Source of the DNA: Spiroplasma ixodetis
GTDB taxonomy: Bacteria > Bacillota_I > Bacilli_A > Mycoplasmatales > VBWQ01
Length of the DNA stretch: 64,000 bases
NCBI RefSeq assembly: GCF_027923845.1
Contig: NZ_AP026933.1
Location: 1 to 64,000 of the forward strand
Reading direction: 5' to 3'
The notes beneath the pieces are model-generated. The model did no database searches and was not told the DNA's origin. It saw only the letters and a list, made by a program, of their open reading frames with translations. The translations under genes were made by a program, and so were the position numbers. Below are positions 52,356 through 61,607 of this stretch, one piece after another (position 1 is the stretch's first letter; every line of letters starts with the position of its first letter).

Positions 52356-53192
52356 AAATTATTACTAAAAATAAAGTTAAATATAAAATTCGCACAATGT
52401 GTCGTTTTTTAAAACTCTCTAAATCAACATATTATTTTAATTTAAAGAAAAAGAAAAATTCAAAATAATATTTATGATGAAGCTGTTATTAGTGCTTTTA
52501 AAGAAAATAAAGAAGTTTATGGTACTAGAAGATTAAAAGTCATACTAGCAAACCAAGAAATTTATTTATCACGCAGAAAAATTAAAAAAATTATGAATAA
52601 GCATAATTTAATATCAAAATACACTAAATTATCATTCAAAAATCATCATAATAAAGTCAATGATAGTCAAATTACCAATCTTGTTAATAGAGACTTTAAT
52701 AATAGAATTAAAAATGAAGTTATTGTCAGTGATTTAACTTATGTTCAAGTTAATGGTAAATGAAACTATATTTGCCTATTAGTAGACCTGTACAACCGCG
52801 AAATTATTGGACATAGTGTTGGAGTTAAAAAAGATGCATCATTAGTACATCAAGCATTTATGCACTCAAATCGCTGTTTAAAAGATATTCAAATATTTCA
52901 TAGCGATCGCGGTAATGAATTCAATAATAAAACTATTGATAAACTTTTATTAGCATTCAATATTACCCGTTCTTTAAGCAAAAAAGGATGTCCTTATGAC
53001 AATGCTGTTGCTGAAGCAACTTTTAAAACTTTCAAAACAGAGTTTATTAATGATAAAAATTTTACATCATTAATCCAATTAAAATTAGAATTATTTGATT
53101 ACATAAATTGATATAACAACATAAGAATTCACAGCACTCTAAACTACCTAACTCCCGTTAAATATCATGAACAAATGTCTACCAAAAAATAG
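52352..53192 (+). pseudogene. IS3-family transposase OrfB, frameshifted
   Basis: It carries the DDE motifs (VSDLTY, HSDRGNEF, then DNAVAEATFKTFKTE). Two single-base losses in A-runs at about 52446-52461 (compared with copy 1) break the frame after STYYFNLK. The later A-run that is short in copy 1 is complete here. Confidence 0.85.
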
Positions 53193-53525
53193 TCCTAAAA
53201 AGGGTTGCCATTCCAGTTACCAAAAAATTTTCCAAAATGACAAACTGTATATTATTATTTCCAAATTTGAAGTAAAAACAATGATAAAGAACCTAGTGTA
53301 TTGCAATTAATTTTAAAAAAAAATAGTTAAAAAGATTCGTATTAAGAATCATCGAAAAGAAAAAACTAGTTTTTGTATAATTGATTCGCAAAGTGTTAAA
53401 AATACAGATACTACTGAAAATAAAGGTTATGATGCTGGTAAAAAGATTTCAGGAATAAAACGTCATATTGCAGTTGATACGCAAGGTTTACCACATGCAA
53501 TTTACATAATTACAGCAGAAAAAAC

Positions 53526-54897
53526 GAGGCTTTTAATAATCTGTGTATCTTTTTTACAAAGTTACTAATTTAGATTAATTCTGTCTTCAAATTTTATCAT
53601 AAAATGAGCAATTGCTGTATTTCAATTTTGAATAGGCAATGTTCATTTTTTTGTTATATTTTCAATTGCCAAGTAAAATATTTTGAAAACTGCCATATCA
53701 TTAGGAAAAACTTTTTTATTTCTGATGATTTTTCGTAATTGACTATTAACAGATTCAATAGCATTTGTAGTATAAATCACTCTTTTGATTTCTACTGGAT
53801 AACTAATAAAAACCATTAAATTATCTCAATTTTTATATCAAGATTTAGTAATTTGAGGATATTGTTTATTTCATTTACTTTCAAACGATTCTAAAGCTTG
53901 CATTGCTTGTTCTTCACTACATGCACTATAAATTGGTTTTAAATCTGCAACTAGACCTTTTCGATGTTTGTATGAAACATATTTTAAACTATTTCTAATT
54001 TGATGAACAATGCATAATTGATGTTCTGTTTTAGGATAAACTGATTGTATTGCTTCTGACATGCCTGTTAAATTATCACTACAAGCAATAAGAATATCAT
54101 TTAAGCCACGATTTTTCATTTCTGTGAAATTAGATAATCAAAACTTAGAACCTTCATTTTCACTAATTCATAATCCTAAAACATCTTTTTTGCCTTCTAA
54201 ATCAACTCCTAATGCTATATAAACTGATTTGTTAATAATCCGTTTATCTTGTCGTACTTTAACTACTATACAATCAAAATAAACAATAGGATAAATACTT
54301 TCTAATGGTAGATTTTGTCATGCTTTAACATCATCAATAACATCATCAGTAATTTGACTAATAACACTTTCACTAATATCAGCACCATGATATAACTCTT
54401 GCAACTGCATTCTAATGTCAGATAATGTCATTCCTTTTGCATACAAGGAAAGAACTTGTTGATCAAAACCATCAAATCTTCTTTGCCTTTTAGGAACTAT
54501 TACAGGAGTAAAATTACTATTGCGATCTCTTGGTACATCAATTTCAATTTTACCTTGTTGAGTTATTAATTTTTTTGAACTTGTACCATTACGAGCATTT
54601 TCAGTAGTACTATGTTGATTTTTTTCATATCCTAAATAATTTTGCATTTCAGAATTCAACATTTTTTCAACTAATCTTTTTGTTAATTCTTTATATAAAC
54701 CGCCAGGTTTAAAAACTGTTGTTAAATCTTCAGTATTTTCTAGTAATAAATCTACTGCTTTTGATATTGGATCATTATTATTAAAGTTATCTTTTTTAGC
54801 CATCTGTAACTCACTCTTTCTAGTCATTTAATTATATTTACTAGAATTAATTAAACATAGTTATTTTTGTAAGTTACACAGATTACTAAACATTTCC
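53526..54897 (-). mobile_element. IS256-family element
   Basis: A 1372-bp element inside the IS5 remnant, with a perfect 8-bp duplication GAAAAAAC (53518-53525 and 54898-54905). The terminal regions share an inverted AATCTGTGTA core. It carries a single intact transposase gene. Confidence 0.92.
53565..54827 (-). CDS. IS256-family (MULE) transposase
   Basis: A 420-residue protein. The N-terminal region has MLNSEMQNYLGYEKNQHS and an IEIDVPRDRNS segment. The catalytic core has the YPIVYFDC region, an LIACSDNLTG segment followed by HQLCIVHQIRNSLKY, and ESVNSQLRKI near the end. The frame is continuous when TGA is Trp. An internal ATG at 54803 (MAKKDNF) has a better ribosome site (GAAAGAG) and may be the true start. 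Confidence 0.92.
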
Positions 54898-55209
54898 GAA
54901 AAAACAGATCGTAATAGTGCTATCATAATGATTAAAAGTGAAAAAGAAAATCTTTCTACAGTTCAAAAAATAATAGTAGATGCTGGCTATACTGGTGAAA
55001 AATTTGCTTCTGCAATCAAAACAATCATAAATGCAAATGTTGAAGTTGTAAAACGTAATGAATTACATTCTTTTGTAGTACTACCAAAAAGATGAGTTGT
55101 AGAACGAAGCTTTGCATGATTAGAAAAATGCAGAAGATTATGAAAAAATTGTGAAAGAAAACTAAATACTAGTTTACAAATGGTTGTTCTGTCCTTTATT
55201 TCAATTTTA

Positions 55210-56427
55210 TTAAAAAGATTCTAAACAGGTTCTAAGAGTTATTTTAATTGGATTTGTTGAACCTTTATAATTTAATTCATTAACATTTGAAGAAATAACT
55301 ATGTATAACTCACCCGCTTTTTGTTTTTGATTACTTACATTAGTTTTTCCTTGTGCATCACTAAAATATTTAATAGTTGGATTTGTTAAATTAGGATTTA
55401 ATGATTTAAGTTCATTAGTACTTTTTATTTGTGTATTTAATTCACTATTATTGTTATTAACATTTGCAGTAATATCAGTTGTTAAACTTGTAATTTTAGT
55501 TTTTAAATCAGTTTTATCAGTATTAATAATTCCACATGCCATTCAACGTGATGTTGTTTCATTATTAGAAATATAAGGTATTGCTTGACCTGTAACTTCT
55601 CCACCAACTAAATACATTCTTCCAACTTTACCATCTGCCACTTCTTGAACATAAATAATTGTATCTTGCAACATATATCTTTTCATTGCTCTTGGCGTTG
55701 CTAAAACAAATGACATAATTTCATCATCATTTTTATCATTTTTAAAAGTCATATAGTCATCCATTACAATTTGACATAATACACCTTTAATATATAAATC
55801 ATTACCATTTAATCTTAATTGTTGTGCAATTTCATTATCAGTAATTAAACCTTTATTATCTGCCAAGTAAACTATACTATCATAAAGAGCATTAGTAATA
55901 AAGAATCTACAATTTGCAATATTTCTATATTGAAATAATGTATTTCATGCCCCCAACATTGCTTCTACATATTTAATTGCTTGTGATTTTGGTTCTGTTG
56001 ATTTTTCAATCATAAATTTAATTGCATATTTTGCAATTACATTAGTATTGTTATTAGCTAAATAATCTGCTAAATCATTAGCAACTTCATATTGCATACT
56101 TTGTAATAAATTTTGTCCATTTTCTGCTAATAAATCTTTTGCTGCAATTGTTTCGCCAGCAACAACTTCTTCTGTAATTTCTTTAATAATTTTATCTGTA
56201 TCAGCATATCCGACATCTATTCTTTTACTCTTATCATTTCATTGAAGAACTTTAACTTTTGGGTCTTTTGGTTTTTTAACTATAAATTCAATTCTTGTTG
56301 AATTAACCATTTCGATAGGAAAAAAACTTGCCCATGGACTATTTGATTGTTTAAAAAATTCTATAAATTCTGGTGCTTCTACTAATTTTTCGGTATTATC
56401 TAAATTTTGTTTGAATGGTACTGCCAT
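55210..56427 (-). CDS. Capsid-like protein fused to a spiroplasma surface-protein-like domain
   Basis: A 405-residue protein when three TGA codons are Trp. Residues 1-295 look like an HK97-type major capsid protein: MAVPFKQNLDNTEKLVEAPEF, an EFIVKKPKDPKV strand, long helical middle, RFFITNALYDSI and AMKRYMLQDTIIYVQEV. It follows a scaffold-like gene. After a TGA (NNETTSRW) the frame continues into MACGIINTDKTDLKTK and a domain with TIKYFSD, GELYIVIS and NPIKITL. That domain matches the orphan fragment at 3261-3662. The true C-terminus is lost to the IS5 insertion; the last seven codons are IS sequence. AAGGAAGG precedes the ATG. The capsid call is by context and pattern. Confidence 0.6.
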
Positions 56428-56443
56428 TTTTTATTTTCCTTCC

Positions 56444-56821
56444 TTATAATTTATTTTTATTTTTATAATCCAATAAAGCATTTTTTATTGAATTTGGTTG
56501 ATTTGTTATTATTGTTTGTGGTTTGCCACCTGTATTAATTGTTTCTTTAAATACTGGTTGTTCTTTAATCATTTTTTTAATAGTTTCTTCAATTTTTGAA
56601 TTTTCTAAATTATTAGTTTTAAATTTTAAATAATCATAAAATTCAGTTTTAACTTGATATTTTTTAAATATATTAATCATTTCTTTTTCTTTAATTTCTT
56701 GATTAAGTTTATTTAACTTATTTTCTGCTTCATTAACTTTATTTTCTATTTCTTGTGAAGAAGCATTATTTTCAGTTAAAAGTTCAGTTGTTTGTTGAAC
56801 ATTATTTTCATTTTCTAACAT
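56444..56821 (-). CDS. Scaffold-like phage protein
   Basis: A 125-residue acidic, helical protein with a coiled-coil segment (about residues 20-50, ENKVNEAENKLNKLNQEIKE), then a helical tail ending LLDYKNKNKL. It is very like DUF4355-type capsid scaffolding proteins in size, composition and position just before a capsid gene. The AGGAGAATATTA site lies before its ATG; 16 bases separate its stop from the capsid start. Confidence 0.55.
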   Translation of the reverse strand: MLENENNVQQTTELLTENNASSQEIENKVNEAENKLNKLNQEIKEKEMINIFKKYQVKTEFYDYLKFKTNNLENSKIEETIKKMIKEQPVFKETINTGGKPQTIITNQPNSIKNALLDYKNKNKL

Positions 56822-56838
56822 TTAATATTCTCCTAATC

Positions 56839-57024
56839 TTATCCCAATAATCAATCTTTAACTAATTGTGGCATTTCACTTATTAATTTTTTATAATCAT
56901 TAACTGCATTTTCTAATGTATCAATATCAGAAAATTTAAAACAATTATCAATATGTAAATCAAAATCTCTATCAATACTAATATCTTGTTTTCTATATTT
57001 TTCATTAAATTCAATTTTTGTCAT
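56839..57024 (-). CDS. Small acidic protein of the prophage region
   Basis: A 61-residue protein, MTKIEFNEKYRKQDISIDRD, ending LVKDWLLG when TGA is Trp. AAAGGAG lies before the ATG at 57024; a longer frame starts at 57054 inside the preceding gene. I recognise no family. It overlaps nothing and is tightly packed with its neighbours. Confidence 0.6.
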
Positions 57025-57025
57025 A

Positions 57026-57214
57026 TTATTTTTCTCCTTTATTAATCTTTTCATTTAATTTTGCTAATTTTTTTTGATGTTTTATAATTTTGTTATTTGC
57101 TCTAACATGTTTTGGAGTTGTAATAAATTTTTTTAATAAAACAATAATTTCTCTGCAAATTAATGTTCCAACACTTGTTCCAATAATTATTAATTCATGT
57201 AAAAATTCTTTCAT
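57026..57214 (-). CDS. Single-helix membrane protein, holin-like in size
   Basis: A 62-residue protein with one hydrophobic segment (ELIIIGTSVGTLICREIIVLL) and a highly basic tail (KHQKKLAKLNEKINKGEK). Size and charge recall phage holins, but capsid-proximal location is not typical, so the function is left open. AAGGAAAA precedes the ATG. Confidence 0.55.
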   Translation of the reverse strand: MKEFLHELIIIGTSVGTLICREIIVLLKKFITTPKHVRANNKIIKHQKKLAKLNEKINKGEK

Positions 57215-57254
57215 TTCAATATTTTCCTTTCAATTATTTATTATTTATTTTTGA

Positions 57255-57413
57255 TTATTCATCAAATTCACCTTTATTAATTCTTTCAATCATACATTTT
57301 GCATCCATTAAAAGATTTGCAATTAAACGTTCATTCAGTCGTATATCTTCTAAATCTTTTTCATGTTGTTTTAATTTATCATTGTAATATTCAAGTAATT
57401 TTTCTTTATTCAT
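57255..57413 (-). CDS. Small helical protein of the prophage region
   Basis: A 52-residue charged helical protein starting MNKEKLLEYYNDKLKQHEKD and ending NKGEFDE. A strong AAAGGAGGTG site precedes the ATG. It is the first gene after the IS30 insertion point. No family recognised. Confidence 0.6.
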   Translation of the reverse strand: MNKEKLLEYYNDKLKQHEKDLEDIRLNERLIANLLMDAKCMIERINKGEFDE

Positions 57414-57458
57414 TATTTTTCACCTCCTTTATAAACTCATGTGATTATAATCTCAATT

Positions 57459-58536
57459 GCTGAATTATACTTGTAAGTGCAAGTAAATAAAATTGCAAAA
57501 AATTCTCATATAAAAATTTCATAATGCTAAATTTAGTTTAGAAAAAGTAAGGAGTTTTTATATGAGTTATAAACATATTGGGATAGATGAAAGAATTTAT
57601 ATTGAGAATCAATTGAAATTTAAAGTTAAAATTAGTGAAATAGCTAAAAATCTTAATCGAAGTATTAGTACTATTATTCGAGAAGTTAATAGAAATAAAG
57701 ATAATGATCATTATTTTTCATTAATTGCACAAAATAAAGCTGTAAATAGAAAAAAATCACATATTATTTTTCATAAGTTTAAATATAAAGATTTAGTCAA
57801 ATATATACAACAAAAACTATTATTGGGCTGATCACCTGAACAAATTTATGGCAGAATTAAAAATTTTCATAAACAATGAGCTATCAGCTTTAAAACAATT
57901 TACAATTGAATTTATTCTGGATTATTTGATAAAGTTACTAGTAAAAATTTAAGAAGAAAAGGTAAAAAACGAAGATCTCAAGAAAATCGTGGTAAATTTA
58001 ATGGTAAATCAATTAAAGAACGAGATAATAATGTTAATGATCGCATAACTCTTGGTCATTGAGAAGGAGATACTATAGTATCATCAAGAGGTAAAAGTAA
58101 ATCATGTTTAATAACTTTAGTTGAAAGAGTATCACGATTTACTTTAGCAATGTTAGTTAAAAACAAAACTACTAAAGTTATTAATAAAAATATCATTCAT
58201 TATTTATCAATTCTTCCTAAAAATATTGTTAAAACTATTACTTTTGATCGTGGTAAAGAATTTGCAAATTGACAACAACTTGAAAAAAAGTTAGATGTGA
58301 AAATTTATTTTGCAAATCCATATTCACCTTGACAAAGAGGTACTAATGAAAATACTAATGGTTTAATTAGAGAAAAATTTCCTAAAAAATTTATTTTTTC
58401 AAAAACTAATAAAAATGAAGTTCATAAATTTATATTGTCTTTAAACCAAAGACCCAGAAAAATACTAAATTATCTTTCACCAATCGAATATTTGAATAGA
58501 AAAATAATTTAGTTGCACTTACCTTTACAATTTTGC
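57459..58536 (+). mobile_element. IS30-family element, copy 3, complete
   Basis: A 1078-bp element whose ends GCTGAATTATACTTGTAAGT and GCAAAATTGTAAAGGTAAGT (read inward) agree at 23 of 30 positions. It lies inside the prophage gene array and points against it. No clear target duplication is seen. Confidence 0.92.
57562..58512 (+). CDS. IS30-family transposase
   Basis: A 316-residue intact protein. The N-terminal helix-turn-helix (KISEIAKNLNRSISTIIREV) is followed by a second DNA-binding region, then the catalytic DDE core: LGHWEGDTIVS, ITFDRGKEFANW and GTNENTNGLIREKFP. TAAGGAG precedes the ATG. This is the only complete copy in the window and could mobilise the other two. Confidence 0.94.
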
Positions 58537-58769
58537 GTTCATTTAATTATATCTTTCATATATTTAAGTAATTTTTCTTTATATTCATTAATATATTTTT
58601 GGGCAATTTTTCTTCTTATATTTTCAACTTTTATCATATGTTTATCACAAAAATATCTTACTTGAACATTATCTTTATCTAATTTTGTTGGTAAATTATT
58701 ACAATTTGTTATATATTTACCAAGTTCATTAACTTCACTAAAACAACATGGTATATTTTCTTTATTCAT
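58509..58769 (-). CDS. Cys-rich small protein, 3' end replaced by IS30
   Basis: An 86-residue frame, MNKENIPCCFSEVNELGKYI, with Cys/His residues spaced as CC, C and FCDKH, a possible zinc site. TGA after KDIIK is Trp and the last ten codons come from the IS30 end, finishing at TAA 58509. The natural C-terminus is therefore unknown. Overlap with the next gene upstream suggests translational coupling. Confidence 0.6.
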
Positions 58770-58905
58770 TATCAATGTCTCCTAAATTTCTTCAACTTCT
58801 TCTATTTCATTTATTAACTGATTCTAATCAACAACTATTACAGGTATTGGATAAAAAGTTTTCTTTTACTTTATTGCACATAGAACATTTATCTTCATAT
58901 TTCAT
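58762..58905 (-). CDS. Small zinc-ribbon-like protein
   Basis: A 47-residue protein, MKYEDKCSMCNKVKENFLSN then TCNSCW, giving two CxxC pairs 15 residues apart, followed by a Trp/Arg-rich tail with three TGA-encoded Trp. AAGGAG precedes the ATG. Likely a nucleic-acid-binding or protein-contact zinc ribbon of the prophage; no partner is evident. Confidence 0.65.
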
Positions 58906-58906
58906 A

Positions 58907-59065
58907 TTATTTCTCCTTATTTTCAATTTGATTAGCAATTTCACTTAATATTTTTAATACTTTATATTCATTTTTTAATTCTTTAATAATAAATATTGAA
59001 AATATTATTAGTGTTATGCTTGTTATTAATATTGGTACTATTAATAAAATTTTTCATAATATCAT
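58907..59065 (-). CDS. Single-helix membrane protein of the prophage region
   Basis: A 52-residue protein with an N-terminal hydrophobic stretch (ILLIVPILITSITLIIFSIF) and a helical charged tail ending ANQIENKEK. Its start overlaps the end of the preceding gene. Topology resembles small phage membrane proteins such as Rz-like or holin-associated proteins, without proof. Confidence 0.6.
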
Positions 59066-59068
59066 TTT

Positions 59069-59362
59069 TTACTCTTTTCATTTTTTAAATCATTTAACAT
59101 TTATTGAACAAAATGCACGATTTTTAGGAATATTTAAAGTATTAAAGATTTGACCAGTTACTATAATTTCATCGTTTTTGTTTAATAAAATACATCGGTT
59201 ATAAAGTTTTGGATTGTTAAAAATTAAAGTAACATAGTTTAATCCATTTCATTGTCCACGAACACTATAATATAATCCTTTATTACCTTTTTCGTAATAT
59301 TTTGCTTTAATACTGTTACTGAGTTTTACTGTTAATTTGACATAATTGGCTTTATCTTTCAT
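59069..59362 (-). CDS. Beta-rich protein, possibly OB-fold single-strand binding
   Basis: A 97-residue protein (MKDKANYVKLTVKLSNSIKA) with alternating strands (YYSVRGQW, NYVTLIFNN, DEIIVTGQI, AFCSINVKWF). The pattern VTGQI followed by a closing strand is like SSB/OB-fold proteins, and it lies next to a RuvC-like gene, as in phage recombination modules. The start overlaps that gene by 11 bases. The assignment is an inference. Confidence 0.45.
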
Positions 59363-59789
59363 TTTTATAATTCCTTAAATAATATTGAATGTGTTTATAT
59401 GCATCTTGTTCATGTTTTGTTAATTTTATATTTCCTTTATAATTTTCTATTTTAGTTTTATTTTTTGGTTCACTTCCTAAATAATCTCAATTCATAACAT
59501 CTTCTACTAATACCATTAATGTACCAATAGTTTTAGGAGTTGCTAATGGATTAGTTAATAATTGTTTTGAATTTAAAAAGAAATTTTCTACAATAACTAT
59601 TATTTTTTTATTATCATAATGTTTTTTAATTAATAAAAAGTATTCTTTATACAAATTTTTACTTTCTAAAACTGTTTTAGTTTTAAATGTTTCATTAAAA
59701 ACAATATTATTAATTTCATTTGAATATATAACAATTCCATTATTACCAATTCCAGCGGGGTCAATTCCAATAATTAAGTCATATTGCAT
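59352..59789 (-). CDS. RuvC-like Holliday-junction endonuclease
   Basis: A 145-residue RNase H-fold protein. IIGIDPAGIGNNGIV holds the first catalytic Asp in a D-x-G-like loop, VIVENFFLNS the Glu, and KHEQDAYKHIQYYL the C-terminal acidic pair, which is the layout of RuvC-type resolvases. Phage versions cut branched DNA before packaging. TGA near residue 101 is Trp; without it the protein would lose its C-terminal catalytic site. The gene starts three bases after the stop of its upstream neighbour. Confidence 0.75.
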
Positions 59790-59791
59790 TA

Positions 59792-60064
59792 TTAATCAAA
59801 GTCTCCATTTTTAATTTCATCTCTTAATTTAATAATAAATCCGAATGGAGTTAAACCTTGTGTATCACCAATATAAAAGGTTTCATAATCAAGTATTCTA
59901 TTAATTATTTTTTCTTTATATTCATTAATTACTTCTTTTTTAAAATCTTCTCTTAATTTTTCTATATTATTTAAATGTTCTTTTTTTATTTCTTGATTAC
60001 GTTTTTTATTATATTCATTAATAATTTCTTGGTCTTTATAAGAAAATGGTTTTTCTTTATTCAT
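59792..60064 (-). CDS. Helical protein of the prophage region
   Basis: A 90-residue, highly charged protein (MNKEKPFSYKDQEIINEYNK) with a long helix and a short C-terminal DTQGLTPFGFIIKLRDEI segment. It resembles the 52-residue protein at 57255 in its MNKEK start and helical composition. GTAGGAGG precedes the ATG. No family recognised. Confidence 0.6.
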   Translation of the reverse strand: MNKEKPFSYKDQEIINEYNKKRNQEIKKEHLNNIEKLREDFKKEVINEYKEKIINRILDYETFYIGDTQGLTPFGFIIKLRDEIKNGDFD

Positions 60065-60213
60065 ATTTATACCTCCTACTTAACCTAATATTTAAAATAC
60101 AGTCATAACAAATTGCTTTACTATTTTTATCTCCTTGTTTTAATATCATTAGTATTAAAGAATAAATAATCTAATTTATTTTGTTTACATGTTCAACAAA
60201 AATAATTTTTCAT
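60057..60213 (-). pseudogene. Four-Cys zinc-ribbon protein, apparently frameshifted
   Basis: One short frame from ATG 60213 gives MKNYFCWTCKQNKLDYLFFN and stops at 60127. A second, overlapping frame (stop at 60057) gives GDKNSKAICYDCILNIRLSR. Together they make a CxxC-x(about 30)-CxxC zinc ribbon, so a one-base change around 60140 probably split one gene. Alternatively these are two tiny overlapping genes. Confidence 0.4.
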
Positions 60214-60703
60214 TATGAGTTGAAATTTCCTTATAAGAAGTAACTAAATAATTAATTGGTAAATCATCATGTTTATATGGATTATTTATTTTAAAACCTT
60301 TTCTGTTTTCTTCTCACGTAATGTTATATTTAAAACAAGGATTAGTAATTTTAGTTTTGTTATCTGTTATTTCACCGATAAATCAACTATTATGCTGTTC
60401 ATAAAATTTTAATGGTTCAAGTTTTATATCATTAAGATAATATTCTTTTGGAGCAATTGGTTTATTAACAGTTATTTTTTGGTCTTTAATATATGGTTCT
60501 AATAATTTTATTAATTCATTACCACTTAATTCTCTTTAAATATTTTCTAAATTAAAAACTCAATATGTATATTTATCATCAGCAATAAAACTATTATTTT
60601 TAACCATTCATTTTGGACATTGTAATTTATATTCAACATAATCAATAAGAATAGATTGTGGTTTATCTTTAACAATTTGTTCTTTTTTAAATTCTATTTG
60701 CAT
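60185..60703 (-). pseudogene. Prophage protein with an in-frame stop
   Basis: MQIEFKKEQIVKDKPQSILI opens a frame after an AGGAAAGGA site. It meets TAA at 60536-60538 after 55 residues, but the same frame then runs open for 116 more codons (SGNELIKLLEPYIKDQ to LFLLNM) to a TAA at 60185. A single change (for example CAA or AAA to TAA) explains this. The second part contains several TGA-Trp codons. The function is unknown. Confidence 0.5.
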
Positions 60704-60988
60704 AATAATCCTTTCCTAATATGTTCTGTTGCTTCTAGCATAAAGAACATATATTTTGATTTTTAGATTATTAATAATACTACTATTCGTTTTATTAATT
60801 CCAGAAATTCTGGGCTCAAAAATAAATTGTGAAATTTTAAAAAACATTAAGGCATTCGATTCAATATTTATTTAATTTATGTTTAATAAATTAATATTTT
60901 AATTGAACCGGCACCGCTCAATTTTTTTTACAAGTTTGAAATTTATTTTCTCGCCCAAAAAATTTTTCAAAAAAAATAAAAAATAAAA

Positions 60989-61022
60989 CCAACACTTGCT
61001 CACTGGGGAGTGGCAAGGTTGG
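60989..61022 (-). terminator. Strong hairpin with U-run on the minus strand
   Basis: CCAAC-CTTGC-CACT on one arm pairs with AGTG-GCAAG-GTTGG across a four-base C loop (minus-strand view), followed by TTTTATTTTTTATTTTTTTT. It would end a minus-strand transcript from 61030-61290, ahead of the prophage genes. Confidence 0.65.
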
Positions 61023-61029
61023 TTAAATA

Positions 61030-61280
61030 AAGAATAGAATTAATACAATAGGTCCCTACAACAGGTCTATATATACTAGTTTCCAATTCGCTCCCACCCC
61101 AAGAATTACCATTAATGGTTAGTATATTTTATTAGGTATCACTCCACTTTTTATTTATCCATGCAAGTCCACATGTTCTAGCTACTATTTTTAACAACTG
61201 TGTTGTAGTTCACTTTTTTAGTTGCTTAACACGTGTTGATAATAGCGTTAAAGAGGGTTATTAAAAATTTTAAAATTTTA
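61030..61280 (-). ncRNA. Candidate non-coding RNA ending at the 60989 terminator
   Basis: About 250 bases with higher GC than the surroundings, no supported gene, several short palindromes, and a strong minus-strand terminator at its end. GGGAGCG (61095-61089, minus strand) can pair with CACTCCC (61012-61006) in competition with the terminator hairpin. I cannot assign a known RNA family. Confidence 0.3.
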
Positions 61281-61289
61281 CAATTACAA

Positions 61290-61318
61290 AAAAAGACAAG
61301 ATTATTTCTTGTCTTTTT
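61290..61318 (+). terminator. Bidirectional-type hairpin
   Basis: AAAAAGACAAGA and TCTTGTCTTTTT form a 12-bp stem with a five-base loop; T-runs exist on both strands. Confidence 0.65.
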
Positions 61319-61607
61319 CCTTTGAGAATAATTTTTATTTTATCTTATAAAATCTATATTTTTTAAAATACGTCGAATATAAATTTAAGGGTAAAAGAGA
61401 ATTTAATTTGTCTATCATCATTTTTAAATGGTAATATTCAAAAGAATTTATTTATCTAGTAATTTATCTTCCTACGTTTTTGGGAACCTCCCTAAATTTT
61501 TATTATATAAACATATAATAGTAATTTATCTTTTTTTAAAAAAAAGATAAATTAATTAGTTATAATAAAGATACTTCTTTAGATCTTTAGAATAAGGAGC
61601 GTTTTTA

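Larger units (their letters stand above)
52001..53215 (+). mobile_element. IS3-family element, copy 2
   Basis: A 1215-bp element with the same termini as copy 1. The left flank is an IS1595 fragment and the right flank is the interior of an IS5-type element, so no target duplication is visible and the locus has been rearranged since insertion. Confidence 0.9.
53216..55232 (+). mobile_element. IS5-family element, copy 2, truncated and split
   Basis: It matches the last 637 bp of the 26667-27530 element in two pieces: 53216-53525, and 54898-55232 (which begins with the 8-bp target duplication). An IS256 element divides them. The 5' end is replaced by IS3. The right terminal repeat ends at 55232 with GAACCTGTTTAGAATC read inward, followed by TAA. 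Transposase frames are broken. Confidence 0.88.
60704..61607. other. Long structured non-coding region
   Basis: I find no convincing gene here. It contains: an inverted repeat ATATGTTCT/AGAACATAT (60719-60727 and 60744-60752) in the likely promoter zone of the minus-strand prophage genes; CCAGAAATTCTGG (60801-60813); AATTGA/TCAATT followed by T-run (60901-60929); a GC-richer block at 60989-61120 with a strong hairpin; the palindromes ACCATTAATGGT (61108-61119) and AACACGTGTT (near 61230); and a 33-base palindrome of TAATTTATCTTTTTTT type at 61522-61554. Short open stretches occur on both strands at 61130-61270 but lack starts. Confidence 0.6.

Noticed and set aside
61006-61099. tRNA-like pairing GGGAGTG with CGCTCCC followed by ACCC
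   Set aside because: No D-arm, anticodon arm or T-arm can be formed between the strands, so it is not a tRNA or tmRNA.
61081-61100. Resemblance of GGGGTGGGAGCG (minus strand) to the T-box core
   Set aside because: The antiterminator partner is 77 bases away, no Stem I or specifier loop is visible, and no amino-acid-related gene follows. I kept only a generic structured-RNA call.
61135-61265. Open frames of about 42 codons on both strands
   Set aside because: Neither has a start codon or ribosome site. With only two stop codons in this code, open stretches of that size are expected by chance.
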